Source: Hyphomicrobium sp. LHD-15
GTDB taxonomy: Bacteria > Pseudomonadota > Alphaproteobacteria > Rhizobiales > Hyphomicrobiaceae
Reading direction: 5' to 3'
Length of the DNA: 64,000 nucleotides
NCBI RefSeq assembly: GCF_031157355.1
Contig: NZ_JAVIFT010000006.1
Coordinates: forward strand, 164,257 to 228,256
A program made the position numbers and the translations under genes. Shown here piece by piece: positions 45,516-55,167 of the stretch. A model generated the notes under the pieces. It was not told the DNA's origin and did no database searches. It saw only the letters and a program-made list of their open reading frames with translations. The number at the start of each line of letters is the position of its first letter. The stretch's first letter is position 1.

Positions 45516-46577
45516 CTAATCCTTGCTGGGAACAGGAGCCGCCTTCAGCGCTCCGTCCACCAGTGCCCGCAGCCGCACCAGATCGCGCTCTTCGAAACGA
45601 ACTTCTATCGGCAAAGTCCGCGATAGGCTTGCAAGCCTTGAACGCGCCCCTTTCGCGCCCGCGAGACGCGCCAAATCCTTCTCCGTCGTCACCAACTGAG
45701 CGCCTGTCCGCTCGGCCTCCGCAACAAGCTGAGCCGCCTCCGCTTCCGAGAACGCATGATGATCGGGAAACGCTCGTTCCACGATGGAAGCCGCACCGAG
45801 GCTTTCGACAAGGCGGAAGAAGCGTCCCGGATTGGCGATTCCCGCATAGGCAAGCACGGGTTGTCCCGCGATCCATCCGGCATCGCCAGATGGCGAGACC
45901 GCGCCGCGCAGCACAGGGCCCGGAAAGCGCTTCTTGAGCGTTTCGAAAATTGGCGATGGACCGCTCGGCGGATCGGCGCCCATGACAACGATGCAATCGA
46001 CGAGACCGAGCTGAAAATCGAACCGCGCCCGCAACGGCCCCGCCGGGATCACTCGCCCGTTGCCGAAGCCGCGCGTGGCATCGACGACAGCGATCGACAT
46101 CGCCTTGGCGAGGCTCGGATTCTGCAATCCGTCGTCCATGATGACGGCGCCTGCACGCCCCTCATCCGCAATGGCTTTTAGCCCCGCCTTGCGGTCGCGC
46201 GCGACGACGACGCGGGCGGTGTTGGCGATCAGAAGCGGCTCGTCGCCGACCTCCTCCGCACTATGGGTGTTGGCATCGACCCAGACCGGCCCGGCCAGAG
46301 TTCCGCCGTAGCCGCGCGTCAGACACACCGGCTCGACGCCTTGTTCGGCAAGCAACCCGACGAGAAAGCGCGTCAGCGGCGTCTTACCGGTGCCGCCCGC
46401 TGTGAAGTTGCCGACGCAAATGACTGGGATATCGGAGCGATAGGGTTGCGCCGCCTTGAAGCGCCGCTCGACCACACGCCCATAAATCTCGCTGACGGGC
46501 CCCAGCAGTTTCTCCGCGAGCCGCGAGCCGCCCACATCATACCACCAGCGCGGCTCCTCAAGAGGCACGGCGCACAC
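45516..46577 (-). CDS. lpxK: Tetraacyldisaccharide 4'-kinase LpxK
   Basis: Phosphorylates the 4' position of the lipid A precursor at the inner membrane. The 353 residues have the Walker A GNFTAGGTGKTPLT at 56-69, LTRGYGG near 89 and the catalytic DDGLQNPSLAK. The GTG start (MCAVPL) overlaps the upstream waaA frame by 20 bp; a second GTG four codons on is possible. It follows waaA on the minus strand, so the two are one operon. Confidence 0.95.
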   Translation of the reverse strand: MCAVPLEEPRWWYDVGGSRLAEKLLGPVSEIYGRVVERRFKAAQPYRSDIPVICVGNFTAGGTGKTPLTRFLVGLLAEQGVEPVCLTRGYGGTLAGPVWVDANTHSAEEVGDEPLLIANTARVVVARDRKAGLKAIADEGRAGAVIMDDGLQNPSLAKAMSIAVVDATRGFGNGRVIPAGPLRARFDFQLGLVDCIVVMGADPPSGPSPIFETLKKRFPGPVLRGAVSPSGDAGWIAGQPVLAYAGIANPGRFFRLVESLGAASIVERAFPDHHAFSEAEAAQLVAEAERTGAQLVTTEKDLARLAGAKGARSRLASLSRTLPIEVRFEERDLVRLRALVDGALKAAPVPSKD

Positions 46578-48585
46578 GCGACTGCGGCAGCATTTCGAGC
46601 AGCGCCGAAACCGTTCGATCGAGTGCGCCCGCCAAAGCCGAAAGCGCGAGCTTCGCCCCGCCTCGCATGCGCTGCAACTCGTCGTCCTGGGTCAGGATCT
46701 GCTCGGCAGCCTCGGCAAGCTCTTCCGCCGACGTGACCTCGCGGACGCCCTTGCGCCGGAGCAGCGCCCGGTAGAGATCGCGGAAGTTGGTCCAGTGCGG
46801 CCCCGTCAGCACCACCGCGCCGTGCCCGATGGCCTCGACCGGGTTCTGCCCGCCGTGCGCGATCAGCGAGCCGCCGACGAATGCCACCTTGGAGAGCGCA
46901 TAGAAGGTTCCCAGTTCGCCGATGGTATCGGCGACGTAGATATCGGTCTCGCTGTCGGGAAGCTCGCCCGCCGACCGCAGCTTCACCTTGAACCCCTTCG
47001 CCGCGATCATGTCGGCGACGGCCTTGCCACGCTGCGGATGGCGCGGCGCGATGATCGTGCAGAACCCAGGCAGGCGCTTCGCGATGAGGCCGTGCGCCCG
47101 CGCGACGATCTCTTCCTCCGGATCGTGGGTGCTCGCCGCGACCAGCACCGGACGGTTCCCGAGAGCCTGCCTTAACCGATCCAGCTCGTCCGCATCCACC
47201 AGCGGCGGCGGCGCATCGATCTTGAGATTGCCGACCGCCTGCACGCCCCGCGCCCCGAGCCCCTTGAAGGAGCGGGCGAGAAGCTCGTTCTGGGCCAGCA
47301 CAACGTCGAACCGCGAGAACAGCGGCAGCGAAATCCCTTTCAGACGCTTCCAGCGCCGCGCGCTCCGCCCCGACATGCGCGCGTTGACGAGGGCGATCGG
47401 AATCGAGCGGCGCGACGATTCAAGAATGAGGTTCGGCCAGATTTCGCTCTCGGCGAACACCGCGAGATCGGGCTTCCAATAGTCGAGAAACGTCCGGACG
47501 TACTCCGGCACGTCGAGCGCGATGTACTGATGAAACGCCCTCGGCCCGAGACGCCGTTTGGCGAGCGCCGCCGAGGTCAGCGTCCCGGTGGTCAGCAGCA
47601 CCGAAAGATCTTCGCGCTCCGCCAGAAGCCGCTCGATGACCGGCAGCACCGCGTTGGTCTCGCCGACGCTCGCGGCGTGCACCCACACCAGCGGCCCATC
47701 AGGGCGCGGCAGCCCGGCCTTGCCGTAGCGCTCGCCGCGTCGCGACGAATCCTCCTTGCCTTGCCAGCTGCGGAGCGCAAGCAGCAGTGGCGCCGCGAAA
47801 CCAAAAACCCGGGTACCGGCGCGATAGGTTTTGAGTGTCAGCCCCTCCTGGACCGGCTCGGTCGGCGGAGCGGACGCCGAAGGCGGCGTCACCCGCGCGA
47901 CATCGGCGCCAACCAGCGAATAAGCGCGCTCCGTCACCCGATTGAGCGCAACCTCGACCTCCAGACGCCGCTCCTCGAGAACGGTCTCGTCTGCGTCCGC
48001 CGGAACCCAGATCGGATCACCAATGACATACGCAATCTTGGAGAACGGCAGGTTGATCGTCATCCGGCTCCACGTCGGCAACACGAAGAAGCGCGACGTG
48101 GCAACCGCGAATGGCACGATGGGGCGGCCGGCATAACGGGCGATCGTGACGATGCCGGTGCCGGCGATCCGCGCCGGTCCCGGCGGGATATCGGCCGTCA
48201 TCGAGAACGTGCTGCCACCCTTCAGAAGGCGCACCGCTGTTCTGAGCGCCGTAGCCCCGCCCCGGTCCCGCTTGCGGCCCTGCGCGCCCGCGCCTTGCAC
48301 GACATCGATATCGAACTCGCCGAGCAGCACGCGGATAAGCGTTGCATCGCCATGACGAGCCGCAATCGCCGATACCTTGAAGGCGCCCTCGTGCAGCGTC
48401 GGCTGCAGGATGAACTGCCCGTGCCACATGGCGAGAATGAAAGGATGAACGGCGAAGACGCGCTCTTTCGCGTCAGGCGGTTCGAGAACGACCGTCGACG
48501 AGGAGCGCACGAAACGCGTGTAGCGGGCCCCGAGCTTGCCGGCGAACCTGCCAAGTCTCGACTCTTGCCGTGGCGATTGTGCCAT
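46558..48585 (-). CDS. waaA: DUF374-WaaA fusion: acyltransferase-like domain plus Kdo transferase
   Basis: A 675-residue protein. Residues about 1-235 are a DUF374 lysophospholipid-acyltransferase-like domain (AVHPFILAMWHGQFILQP, KGGSTFSMTADIPPGPAR, VPFAVATSRFF). From about 245 it is a full WaaA Kdo transferase: VWVHAASVGETNAVLPVIE, FAESEIWPNLILESS, then GGSLIAHGGQNPVEAIGHG near the C-terminus. It adds Kdo to lipid IVA. In many relatives the two parts are adjacent separate genes. No stop or frameshift separates them here. Confidence 0.93.
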   Translation of the reverse strand: MAQSPRQESRLGRFAGKLGARYTRFVRSSSTVVLEPPDAKERVFAVHPFILAMWHGQFILQPTLHEGAFKVSAIAARHGDATLIRVLLGEFDIDVVQGAGAQGRKRDRGGATALRTAVRLLKGGSTFSMTADIPPGPARIAGTGIVTIARYAGRPIVPFAVATSRFFVLPTWSRMTINLPFSKIAYVIGDPIWVPADADETVLEERRLEVEVALNRVTERAYSLVGADVARVTPPSASAPPTEPVQEGLTLKTYRAGTRVFGFAAPLLLALRSWQGKEDSSRRGERYGKAGLPRPDGPLVWVHAASVGETNAVLPVIERLLAEREDLSVLLTTGTLTSAALAKRRLGPRAFHQYIALDVPEYVRTFLDYWKPDLAVFAESEIWPNLILESSRRSIPIALVNARMSGRSARRWKRLKGISLPLFSRFDVVLAQNELLARSFKGLGARGVQAVGNLKIDAPPPLVDADELDRLRQALGNRPVLVAASTHDPEEEIVARAHGLIAKRLPGFCTIIAPRHPQRGKAVADMIAAKGFKVKLRSAGELPDSETDIYVADTIGELGTFYALSKVAFVGGSLIAHGGQNPVEAIGHGAVVLTGPHWTNFRDLYRALLRRKGVREVTSAEELAEAAEQILTQDDELQRMRGGAKLALSALAGALDRTVSALLEMLPQSRVRRAS

Positions 48586-48970
48586 CGATCGGCCTCTCTC
48601 GCCTATCTTGCCCGAGCCGGGTCTATGTTGCGGAAGTCGCGCTTATATCGTGGAATGTGAGATCCCCCGCGCCAATCCCGCTCAATTTCCTATAGGGAAT
48701 ATAGGCTGCGTGCAACTGCAAGCCCCCGACCATGATCGCATCTGGCCCCGCGCCCGGAGCACGAATCACGGGGCCGATCAGAGGGCTACAACCTGATCGC
48801 GATTCAAACAAAGGCAATCGGACGCTCCAGTGTCAACAAGGCGTTCGACAGAGCGCGCAGGATAGTGCTAGGGAGCCCATGATCCGGGCTTTCCGCAGGC
48901 TAGACGCGCGCACTGCGGCCACCGGACGCGGCCACTCACGCTCTAGATCGCACGGGAATTTCAGAAGCAG
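48586..48970. other. Divergent intergenic region between waaA and the phosphatase gene
   Basis: About 385 bases. CCTATA-GGGAA-TATAGG (48689-48705) is a perfect inverted repeat of six. CACGCTCTAGA (48937-48947) is shared with 16409-16419. No gene is recognised; promoters for both directions should be here. Confidence 0.45.
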
Positions 48971-49708
48971 ATGTCATCCCTCACGAAACGGGCAAGGCGC
49001 GCACTTCGCCGCTCGGCGTGGGCAGGGGTGAGGGCCGTGAACGCGTCGCTTCCCACTTCCTGGCGCAAGCGCGCCGAGCCCTACGCCCGCTATCTCGACA
49101 TGCTGCTGCTGGATCATCTGATCTTCCGGCTGTTTTTTCCGAACCGCCATCGCCTCTCACCCGAAGCCTGGCGCGCCGCCCAGCCGTTGCCGCATCAGAT
49201 CCACGACATCGCGCGCCGCGGCGTGCGAACGGTCGTGAACCTCAGGGGCCAGCCGGGCTCCTCCACCTACGCCTACGAAAAAGCGGCCTGCCGCGAAGCC
49301 GGCCTCAACCTCGTCGATTTCCGCATTCGCTCGCGCGCGGCGCCGACCCGCGCCGAGGTGCTGGGCGCCCGCGATCTATTCGCGACACTGGAATATCCGG
49401 TGCTGTTCCATTGCAAATCCGGCGCCGACCGGGTGGGCATCATGAGCGCGCTCTATTTGCACACCCGGCACAACGTCCCGATAGAGAAGGCCCGCCACCA
49501 GCTCTCGCTCCGCTACGGGCATATCCGCCAAGCCGATACCGGCATCCTGGACCACGTCTTCGACGCCTACCTCGCGTACGCGGCAAAAACCCCGATCGCG
49601 TTCTACGATTGGATCGAAACCGTTTACGATCCAGCCGACATCACTCGGCAACTCCATTCGAACCGCTGGGCCAACCGGATCGTCGATAAGGTCTTCCGCC
49701 GCGAGTAG
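48971..49708 (+). CDS. Dual-specificity/tyrosine phosphatase-fold protein
   Basis: A 245-residue protein with a CX5R active site, HCKSGADRVG at 147-156. The N-terminal part is basic and then hydrophobic (LLLDHLIFRLFF near 45-60), so the protein may attach to the inner membrane. The gene lies between waaA and the MsbA-type exporter, which suggests an envelope substrate such as a phosphorylated lipid, but this is inference. A phosphotyrosine role is also possible. Confidence 0.8.
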   Translation: MSSLTKRARRALRRSAWAGVRAVNASLPTSWRKRAEPYARYLDMLLLDHLIFRLFFPNRHRLSPEAWRAAQPLPHQIHDIARRGVRTVVNLRGQPGSSTYAYEKAACREAGLNLVDFRIRSRAAPTRAEVLGARDLFATLEYPVLFHCKSGADRVGIMSALYLHTRHNVPIEKARHQLSLRYGHIRQADTGILDHVFDAYLAYAAKTPIAFYDWIETVYDPADITRQLHSNRWANRIVDKVFRRE

Positions 49709-49753
49709 CGACACCAGGAGTAGCGACATCAGGCAAGCCGCGCCCCGCGCCGG

Positions 49754-49783
49754 CTTCCTGCCCGTTGCCGGCTGCCCGCTGCC
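49754..49783 (+). repeat. 27-bp C-rich intergenic repeat, copy C
   Basis: The copy proper is 49757-49783, CCTGCCCGTTGCC then GGCTGCCCGCTGCC, one mismatch from copy D. GCCGGC at 49749-49754 and 49767-49772 form a small stem. It lies in the 75-bp gap between the convergent phosphatase and ABC genes. Confidence 0.75.
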
Positions 49784-49784
49784 T

Positions 49785-51632
49785 CTAATTCAACGCCACG
49801 CCGGGCGGCGGATTGTCGGCTTCGGGGTCCGAAAGCAGCTGAGCCCGGACCAGCCGCGCATAAGCGCCGCCCTGAGCGATGAGCCCCGCGTGCGTCCCCT
49901 GCTCGACGATCGTGCCGGCCTCCATCACGCAGATCAGGTCCGCGTTCTGCACCGTCGAAAGACGATGCGCGATCACGATCGTCGTGCGTCCCCGCGTGAA
50001 ATCGGCCAGCGCCTGCTGCACCAAACGCTCTGACTGCGTGTCGAGCGCGCTCGTGGCTTCGTCGAGCAGCAGGAGCGGCGCATTCCTCAGGATTGCGGAC
50101 GCGAGCGCAAGACGCTGACGCTGCCCGCCCGAAAGCCGCACGCCGCGATCGCCGATGATCGTGTCATAGCCCTGCGGCTGGGCGAGGATGAATTCGTGCG
50201 CCGCCGCCGACTTGGCCGCCGCGACGACCTCCTCGTCGGTCGCGCCGAGCCTCCCGAGCGCAATGTTGGCGCGGATCGTATCGTCGAAGAGCGTGACCTC
50301 CTGGCTCACCAGCGCGATGGAATCGCGCAGCGAGGCAATCGTCACCTCCCGGATGTCCTGCCCGTCGATGCGGATCGAGCCGCTCGTCACGTCGAACAGG
50401 CGCGGAACGAGATTGACGATAGTCGACTTGCCTGCCCCCGACCGCCCGACCAGCGCGACCGTCTTGCCGCCTTCGGCTTCGAGATTGAAATCCCGGACCG
50501 CGACGATCTGCTCGTCGCCGTAATGGAACGCGACATTTTCGAAGCTCACCGTTCCGCGGTCGAGCACCAGCGGCTTGGCACCGGGCAATTCCTTGATCGT
50601 CGGCTTATCGTCGAGAATTTCGTAGACGCTTTCGATCGCGGCGAGGCCTTCCTGAACCCGCGCCATCAGACCGCCGACGGCCCTCAGCGGCTGAGCCGCC
50701 ATCAACAGAGCCGCCGTCAGCCCCATGAAATCGCCGACCGTCGAAGCCCCGCTCGATATCCGCCAATAGGCGACCCAGATCACGCCGGCCACCGCCGCCC
50801 CGCCCAGCGCTTCGAGCATCGATTCGAGACGCGCCTTCACCGACACGCCCTTGAGCCTCAGCCTGAACACGTCCTCGAAACTGCGATTGACGCGCTCGGA
50901 GGCATATTTCTCGAGCCCGAAGGTCTTGATTAGGCGTGTCGCGCCGAGCTTTTCCGCGAGCAACGACGTCATGCCGCCAAGCCCGGCCTGTGTGCGCGTC
51001 GCGTTACGCCGGACGCGCCGCGCAATGGTCACGATCGGCACCACCGCGAAGGGATAGACGCCCAGCACCACCAGCGAGATCAACCAGTCCAGATAGAACA
51101 TCGAGCCGACCAGCGCGATGACCGAAAGGCTGTCGCGCATGAGCGAGTTCATCGACGCCAGCGTCGCCTGCTGGATGAACTGGATGTCGTTGGTGAGCTT
51201 CGACATCATCCGACCAGGCGTATCGCGCGTGAGGCGCGCGTAATCGGAATTGATCAGATGGGAGAACGTAGTGCTTTGCATGTCGGCCGTGAGCCGCAAC
51301 ACGATCCGCTGTGTCGCAACAGTCTGCAAGTAGAGCAGAACACTGCGAGCGAGCGTGATGATCACGATCGCACCGAGCACCCACGGCAGCCAGCCCACGT
51401 CGCCTTCGAGAAGATTGTCGAACGAGAACTTGATGACCATCGGATAGGCGCCGGTGGCCGCTGCGAGGCCCGCGGTCAGCGCCAGCGCGACGAGCAACTC
51501 CCGCCAGCGCGGCTTGATCCAGTCGGCGATAAAACGGGACAAGAGATCCCGCGAGCGCGCATCGAAGACCGCGTTCGATTTTTTCGAGCGGACCAGCGCC
51601 TTGTCCGGGCTCTCTCCTGTTGCGGTCGCCAT
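49785..51632 (-). CDS. ABC exporter, MsbA-type half transporter
   Basis: A 615-residue half transporter with six helices (about 35-320) fused to an ATPase. Walker A is GRSGAGKST, the signature LSGGQRQR, Walker B LLLLDEAT and the H-loop HRLSTVQ. The DTPGRMMSKLTNDIQFIQQ intracellular loop resembles MsbA. With lpxK, waaA and DUF4170 nearby, export of lipid A-core is likely but not shown. It may be co-transcribed with the DUF4170 gene, 123 bp upstream. Confidence 0.93.
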   Translation of the reverse strand: MATATGESPDKALVRSKKSNAVFDARSRDLLSRFIADWIKPRWRELLVALALTAGLAAATGAYPMVIKFSFDNLLEGDVGWLPWVLGAIVIITLARSVLLYLQTVATQRIVLRLTADMQSTTFSHLINSDYARLTRDTPGRMMSKLTNDIQFIQQATLASMNSLMRDSLSVIALVGSMFYLDWLISLVVLGVYPFAVVPIVTIARRVRRNATRTQAGLGGMTSLLAEKLGATRLIKTFGLEKYASERVNRSFEDVFRLRLKGVSVKARLESMLEALGGAAVAGVIWVAYWRISSGASTVGDFMGLTAALLMAAQPLRAVGGLMARVQEGLAAIESVYEILDDKPTIKELPGAKPLVLDRGTVSFENVAFHYGDEQIVAVRDFNLEAEGGKTVALVGRSGAGKSTIVNLVPRLFDVTSGSIRIDGQDIREVTIASLRDSIALVSQEVTLFDDTIRANIALGRLGATDEEVVAAAKSAAAHEFILAQPQGYDTIIGDRGVRLSGGQRQRLALASAILRNAPLLLLDEATSALDTQSERLVQQALADFTRGRTTIVIAHRLSTVQNADLICVMEAGTIVEQGTHAGLIAQGGAYARLVRAQLLSDPEADNPPPGVALN

Positions 51633-51754
51633 AAGCTGCGAGGCTCCTGATCAAACGGGCGTTAGCGGTGCGTCGAACGCCGCCGGCCCGGCCCTCGCCT
51701 TTAAGCCAACGCCGCCTTGGGGGCAATCATGCTCTGTTCGAGGCCCCGCCGGTT

Positions 51755-52003
51755 CTAGGCGTCGCCTTCCGCCGGCTCCAGCAAGCGATGCATGTGGACG
51801 ATGAAATAACGCATCGCTGCATTGTCCACCGACCTCTGCGACGCCGCCTTCCAGGCCACGAGCGCTTCGGCATAGTTCGGGAAAATACCGACGATATCGA
51901 GACCTGTCAGATCCCGGAACTCGACGCCATCGAGATCGGTAAGCTCGCCGCCAAATACGAGATGGAGAAGCTGCTTCGGTGCACTTTCGCCTTTGGCGCT
52001 CAT
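51755..52003 (-). CDS. DUF4170-family small protein
   Basis: An 82-residue protein, MSAKGESAPKQLLHLVFGGEL, with LTGLDIVGIFPNYAEALVAWKAASQRSVDNAAMRYFIVHMHRLL of the DUF4170 family, common beside lipid A genes in Alphaproteobacteria. Its function is unknown. GAGGA precedes ATG 52003. It is the first gene of the minus-strand block that runs on to the MsbA-type exporter. Confidence 0.85.
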   Translation of the reverse strand: MSAKGESAPKQLLHLVFGGELTDLDGVEFRDLTGLDIVGIFPNYAEALVAWKAASQRSVDNAAMRYFIVHMHRLLEPAEGDA

Positions 52004-52395
52004 TCGCTGGTGTCCTCTCCCCGTTCGCCGCGCCCCCGAGAGCGCATCCACCTTGATGTCCTGCCTCATCCATTCGGGACGTTCAAGACCGGCAAACCCC
52101 TGTCACGGCCGCGACTTTTTCGCATAATTCCGGCTCCGAGCACGCCCGAAACCGCAAATGGGGCAGAAAATTATCCGCTGTTAACGAGGTTTTTTAAGAG
52201 GATATGCAGCTTGGTATGTCAAATTGGATCTATGGCCGCTCAAGACGGCTGCTCAGAAGTTTACAGGGTCAAGCGGGGCCGGCGCGGGTAAAAGGGGGAC
52301 CTTTCCGCGCCGTAACCTTTTGAGGAAACCGATCGACGCCCGCGAGCGGACCTGCATCTACGCGAGACGCCCTAGATGCCGCATGAAATGGCGGC
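52004..52395. other. Intergenic stretch, no feature recognised
   Basis: About 390 bases. An A/T-rich patch (GAGGTTTTTTAAGAGGATAT, 52187-52206) lies in it, but no clear promoter pair or gene could be set. Confidence 0.4.
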
Positions 52396-52476
52396 TCAGA
52401 GCAGAGCCCAGGGCGCCATCATCAGCAGCACCGCAACCACCCACAACAGCAGGCTTTCGAGCTTCAGTTCCGTCAT
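52396..52476 (-). CDS. 26-residue membrane microprotein
   Basis: A strong ribosome site, AAGGGAGGTGGCA, precedes an ATG that opens 26 codons: a short charged start (MTELKLES) and then one hydrophobic helix (LLLWVVAVLLMMAPWAL). It would sit in the inner membrane. No family is known to me. The site strength and helix composition argue that it is translated. Confidence 0.6.
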   Translation of the reverse strand: MTELKLESLLLWVVAVLLMMAPWALL

Positions 52477-52702
52477 TGCCACCTCCCTTGCAAAGAGGAC
52501 CTGACGACACCCCGGGATGGTACAACGCCGCGGACCCGTTTCAAGGCGCCAGCGACCGGACACACAGGCAAATTGCTCAAGTCTTTGGCAGGGGGCGACC
52601 CCACCCGGACAAGTGTCCAATACCGGGCGGATCGCCATTGCCGCCGCGAGCAGGCTTCGCTAGCGTTGGACAAATCCAACTGAAGCAAGAGCCGACAGCC
52701 TG

Positions 52703-54334
52703 ATGAGCGACAATCCCTACGCAACCGGCCTCGACAAGAACCCGGCCAACTACCAGCCCCTTTCTCCCGTCGGTCTGCTCGAGCGCGCGGCCGCAGTCTA
52801 CCCGAACCACACCGCGATCATCCACGGCGCGAAGCGGATCTCCTACGCGGAATTCTACGCGCGCGCCCGCCGCCTTGCGTCCGCGCTTCAAAGCCGCGGC
52901 ATCGGACCGGGGGACACCGTCTCGGTGATGTTTGCAAACACCCCCGCCATGCTCGAAGCCCACTATGCCATACCGATGCTGGGTGCGGTTCTGCACTGCC
53001 TCAACACCCGCCTCGATGCGCCGATCGTCGCTTTCCAGCTCGACCACGCCAATTCGAAGCTTTTGATCACCGATCGCGAATTTTCTGCACTGGTGAAGGA
53101 TTCACTTGCGATCGCGCGCGTGAAGCCTCTCATCATCGACTATTACGACACCGAGTTTCCGGCCTGCGCCGGCCCTGCTCTCTCGGACATCGATTACGAG
53201 GACGTCGTTCAGAGCGGCGATCCCGAGTTTCGCTGGCGCATCCCCGACGACGAATGGGAAGCGATCAGCCTCAACTACACGTCCGGCACCACCGGAAACC
53301 CGAAGGGCGTCGTCTATCATCACCGCGGCGCAGCCTTGATGTGCTACGGAAACACCATTGCAACCGGCATGGGCAAGCATCCCGTCTATCTGTGGACGCT
53401 GCCGATGTTCCACTGCAACGGCTGGTGCTTCCCGTGGAGCCTGTCGACGGTCGCCGGCACGCACGTCTGCCTGAGGTGGGTGCGCGCCAAGGCGATGTAC
53501 GATGCCATCGTCGATCATCAGGTGACCCATCTCTCCGGCGCGCCCATCGTGATGTCGACGCTGCTCAACGCCGCGCCAGAGGAGCGCCGCGAGATCACCC
53601 ATCGCGTCGCCTTCAATCACGCCGCCGCTCCGCCGCCGCAGGAGGTGATGGCCCGCATGAACGACGCGGGCTTTGCGCTGACCCACCTCTACGGTCTTAC
53701 CGAGACTTACGGCCCGGCGACGCTGAACGAATGGCACAGCGCCTGGAACGACCTGCCAAAGCCCGAAAAGGACGAGCGCCGGTTGCGCCAGGGCGTACGC
53801 TATCCGGTGCTCGAAGGGCTGACGGTCATGGACCCGCTGACCATGATCCAGGTGCCGGCCGACGGCGAAACCATCGGCGAGGTCATGTTCCGCGGCAACA
53901 TCGTCATGAAGGGCTATCTCAAGAATCCGGAAGCGACTGCCGAAGCCTTCGCGGGCGGCTGGTTCCACTCGGGAGATTTGGGTGTCCTGCACCCCGATGG
54001 TTACATCCAGCTCAAGGACCGCTCCAAGGATGTCATCATCTCCGGCGGTGAGAACATTTCATCGATCGAGGTCGAGGACGTGCTCTACAAGCACCCATCG
54101 GTCGCGGTTTGCGCGGTGGTCGCGAAGCCCGACGAAAAATGGGGCGAGACGCCATGTGCGTTCGTCGAGCTGAAGCCGGGCACCACCGCCGACGAGCCGG
54201 AGCTGATCGACTGGTGCCGCGAGCGCATGGCCCGCTTCAAGGCGCCGCGCCGCATCGTGTTCATCGAGGTTCCAAAAACCTCGACCGGAAAGGTTCAGAA
54301 GTTCAAGTTGCGGGAACTGGCAAAGGACGCCTGA
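52703..54334 (+). CDS. Acyl-CoA synthetase (AMP-forming)
   Basis: A 543-residue adenylate-forming ligase. The A3 motif YTSGTTGNPKGVVYHH is near 190, the A5-like LYGLTETYGP near 330, GDLGVLHPDGYIQLKDRSKD near 425 and the C-terminal lysine STGKVQKFKLREL near 530. It couples a carboxylate to CoA with ATP. Similar proteins in Alphaproteobacteria act on medium-chain fatty acids or methylmercaptopropionate (DmdB), so a fatty-acid or related acid is likely. It is single. Confidence 0.92.
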   Translation: MSDNPYATGLDKNPANYQPLSPVGLLERAAAVYPNHTAIIHGAKRISYAEFYARARRLASALQSRGIGPGDTVSVMFANTPAMLEAHYAIPMLGAVLHCLNTRLDAPIVAFQLDHANSKLLITDREFSALVKDSLAIARVKPLIIDYYDTEFPACAGPALSDIDYEDVVQSGDPEFRWRIPDDEWEAISLNYTSGTTGNPKGVVYHHRGAALMCYGNTIATGMGKHPVYLWTLPMFHCNGWCFPWSLSTVAGTHVCLRWVRAKAMYDAIVDHQVTHLSGAPIVMSTLLNAAPEERREITHRVAFNHAAAPPPQEVMARMNDAGFALTHLYGLTETYGPATLNEWHSAWNDLPKPEKDERRLRQGVRYPVLEGLTVMDPLTMIQVPADGETIGEVMFRGNIVMKGYLKNPEATAEAFAGGWFHSGDLGVLHPDGYIQLKDRSKDVIISGGENISSIEVEDVLYKHPSVAVCAVVAKPDEKWGETPCAFVELKPGTTADEPELIDWCRERMARFKAPRRIVFIEVPKTSTGKVQKFKLRELAKDA

Positions 54335-54724
54335 GGCGGCCGCCAGCCTCGCTCAAAGCAATCTCGCCAAAGGATAGGCGCGCGCAGCTGCGTCCGAGGC
54401 ATGGCCACGCTTGTGGCCGAGCGCTCGTCACGCGACGCGCAATCGTATTGCCCACGCGTTCTGACAACGAGAACACGGGGCAACCCGCGGCGCGATCCGC
54501 ATCTGATCTCGCCATCCGACATTCGCCGCACACCTACAAAAAACGCAGGCACACGTACGTCATCAATCGCTCTGCGCAAGTGAACGGCAAGCGCGCGGCA
54601 GGCAATGCCGCAAACGCGACCATTCACTCACAACGAGTGAGGCGGAACATCGAATGACGCTATGTCGGGTTGGGAGATGCGAAAGCAGCTGTGCGACAGC
54701 TGCACTCGCAGCTCCGCTTGGGCG
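54335..54724. other. Intergenic stretch with a short hairpin
   Basis: About 390 bases. GCAGCTGT-GCG-ACAGCTGC (54685-54703) is a perfect eight-bp hairpin close to the end of the minus-strand DUF465 gene and could terminate it, though only three T follow. No gene is recognised. Confidence 0.45.
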
Positions 54725-54904
54725 TCAGTGTCGGGTGGGTGATGTGCCGAGTCTGACGATTTCGTCCTTCAGTTTTAGTTTTTCTTGCTTGAGCCGGCGG
54801 ATCGTCGTGTCGTCCGAACCGGGTCTTAACGCCTCCTCTTCAATCCGACGCTCGAGTTGCCGGTGCTTCTCTGAGAGTTCCTGAAGATGAGCCGATAGCG
54901 CCAT
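54725..54904 (-). CDS. DUF465 (YdcH-like) small protein
   Basis: A 59-residue helical hairpin protein: HLQELSEKHRQLERRIEEEALR, SDDTTIRRLKQEKLKLKDEI. The ribosome site AAGGAGG is just before ATG 54904. The family is of unknown function and often found in stress-linked neighbourhoods. It is divergent from a second DUF465 gene 263 bp away. Confidence 0.88.
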   Translation of the reverse strand: MALSAHLQELSEKHRQLERRIEEEALRPGSDDTTIRRLKQEKLKLKDEIVRLGTSPTRH

Positions 54905-55167
54905 CCTGACCTCCTTTTCAGAGTTGAAGACCAAAGCATTGTTACAGATATGCCACGCGATGTCCACGAGAACAGAAGGCTTAACAAAAAGTCCCTTGCC
55001 CGTTACCGAGCCTCTTAACGACTCACTAAGCATCGGTTTATCCAGCCATTTGTAAGGCGCGCTCACTGACTTGCTTGCACAGTGTAAGAAATGAGACGAT
55101 AGTCCCGCCAGCTCTGCTCTGTGGGCAACCAACAGGATTGCGAGCCGGAGTTCGAACGAGCAACGAC

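Noticed and set aside
54295..54627. Minus-strand 110-codon frame after the acyl-CoA synthetase
   Set aside because: It overlaps the synthetase end, has no ribosome site and a residue content like its GC-rich background.
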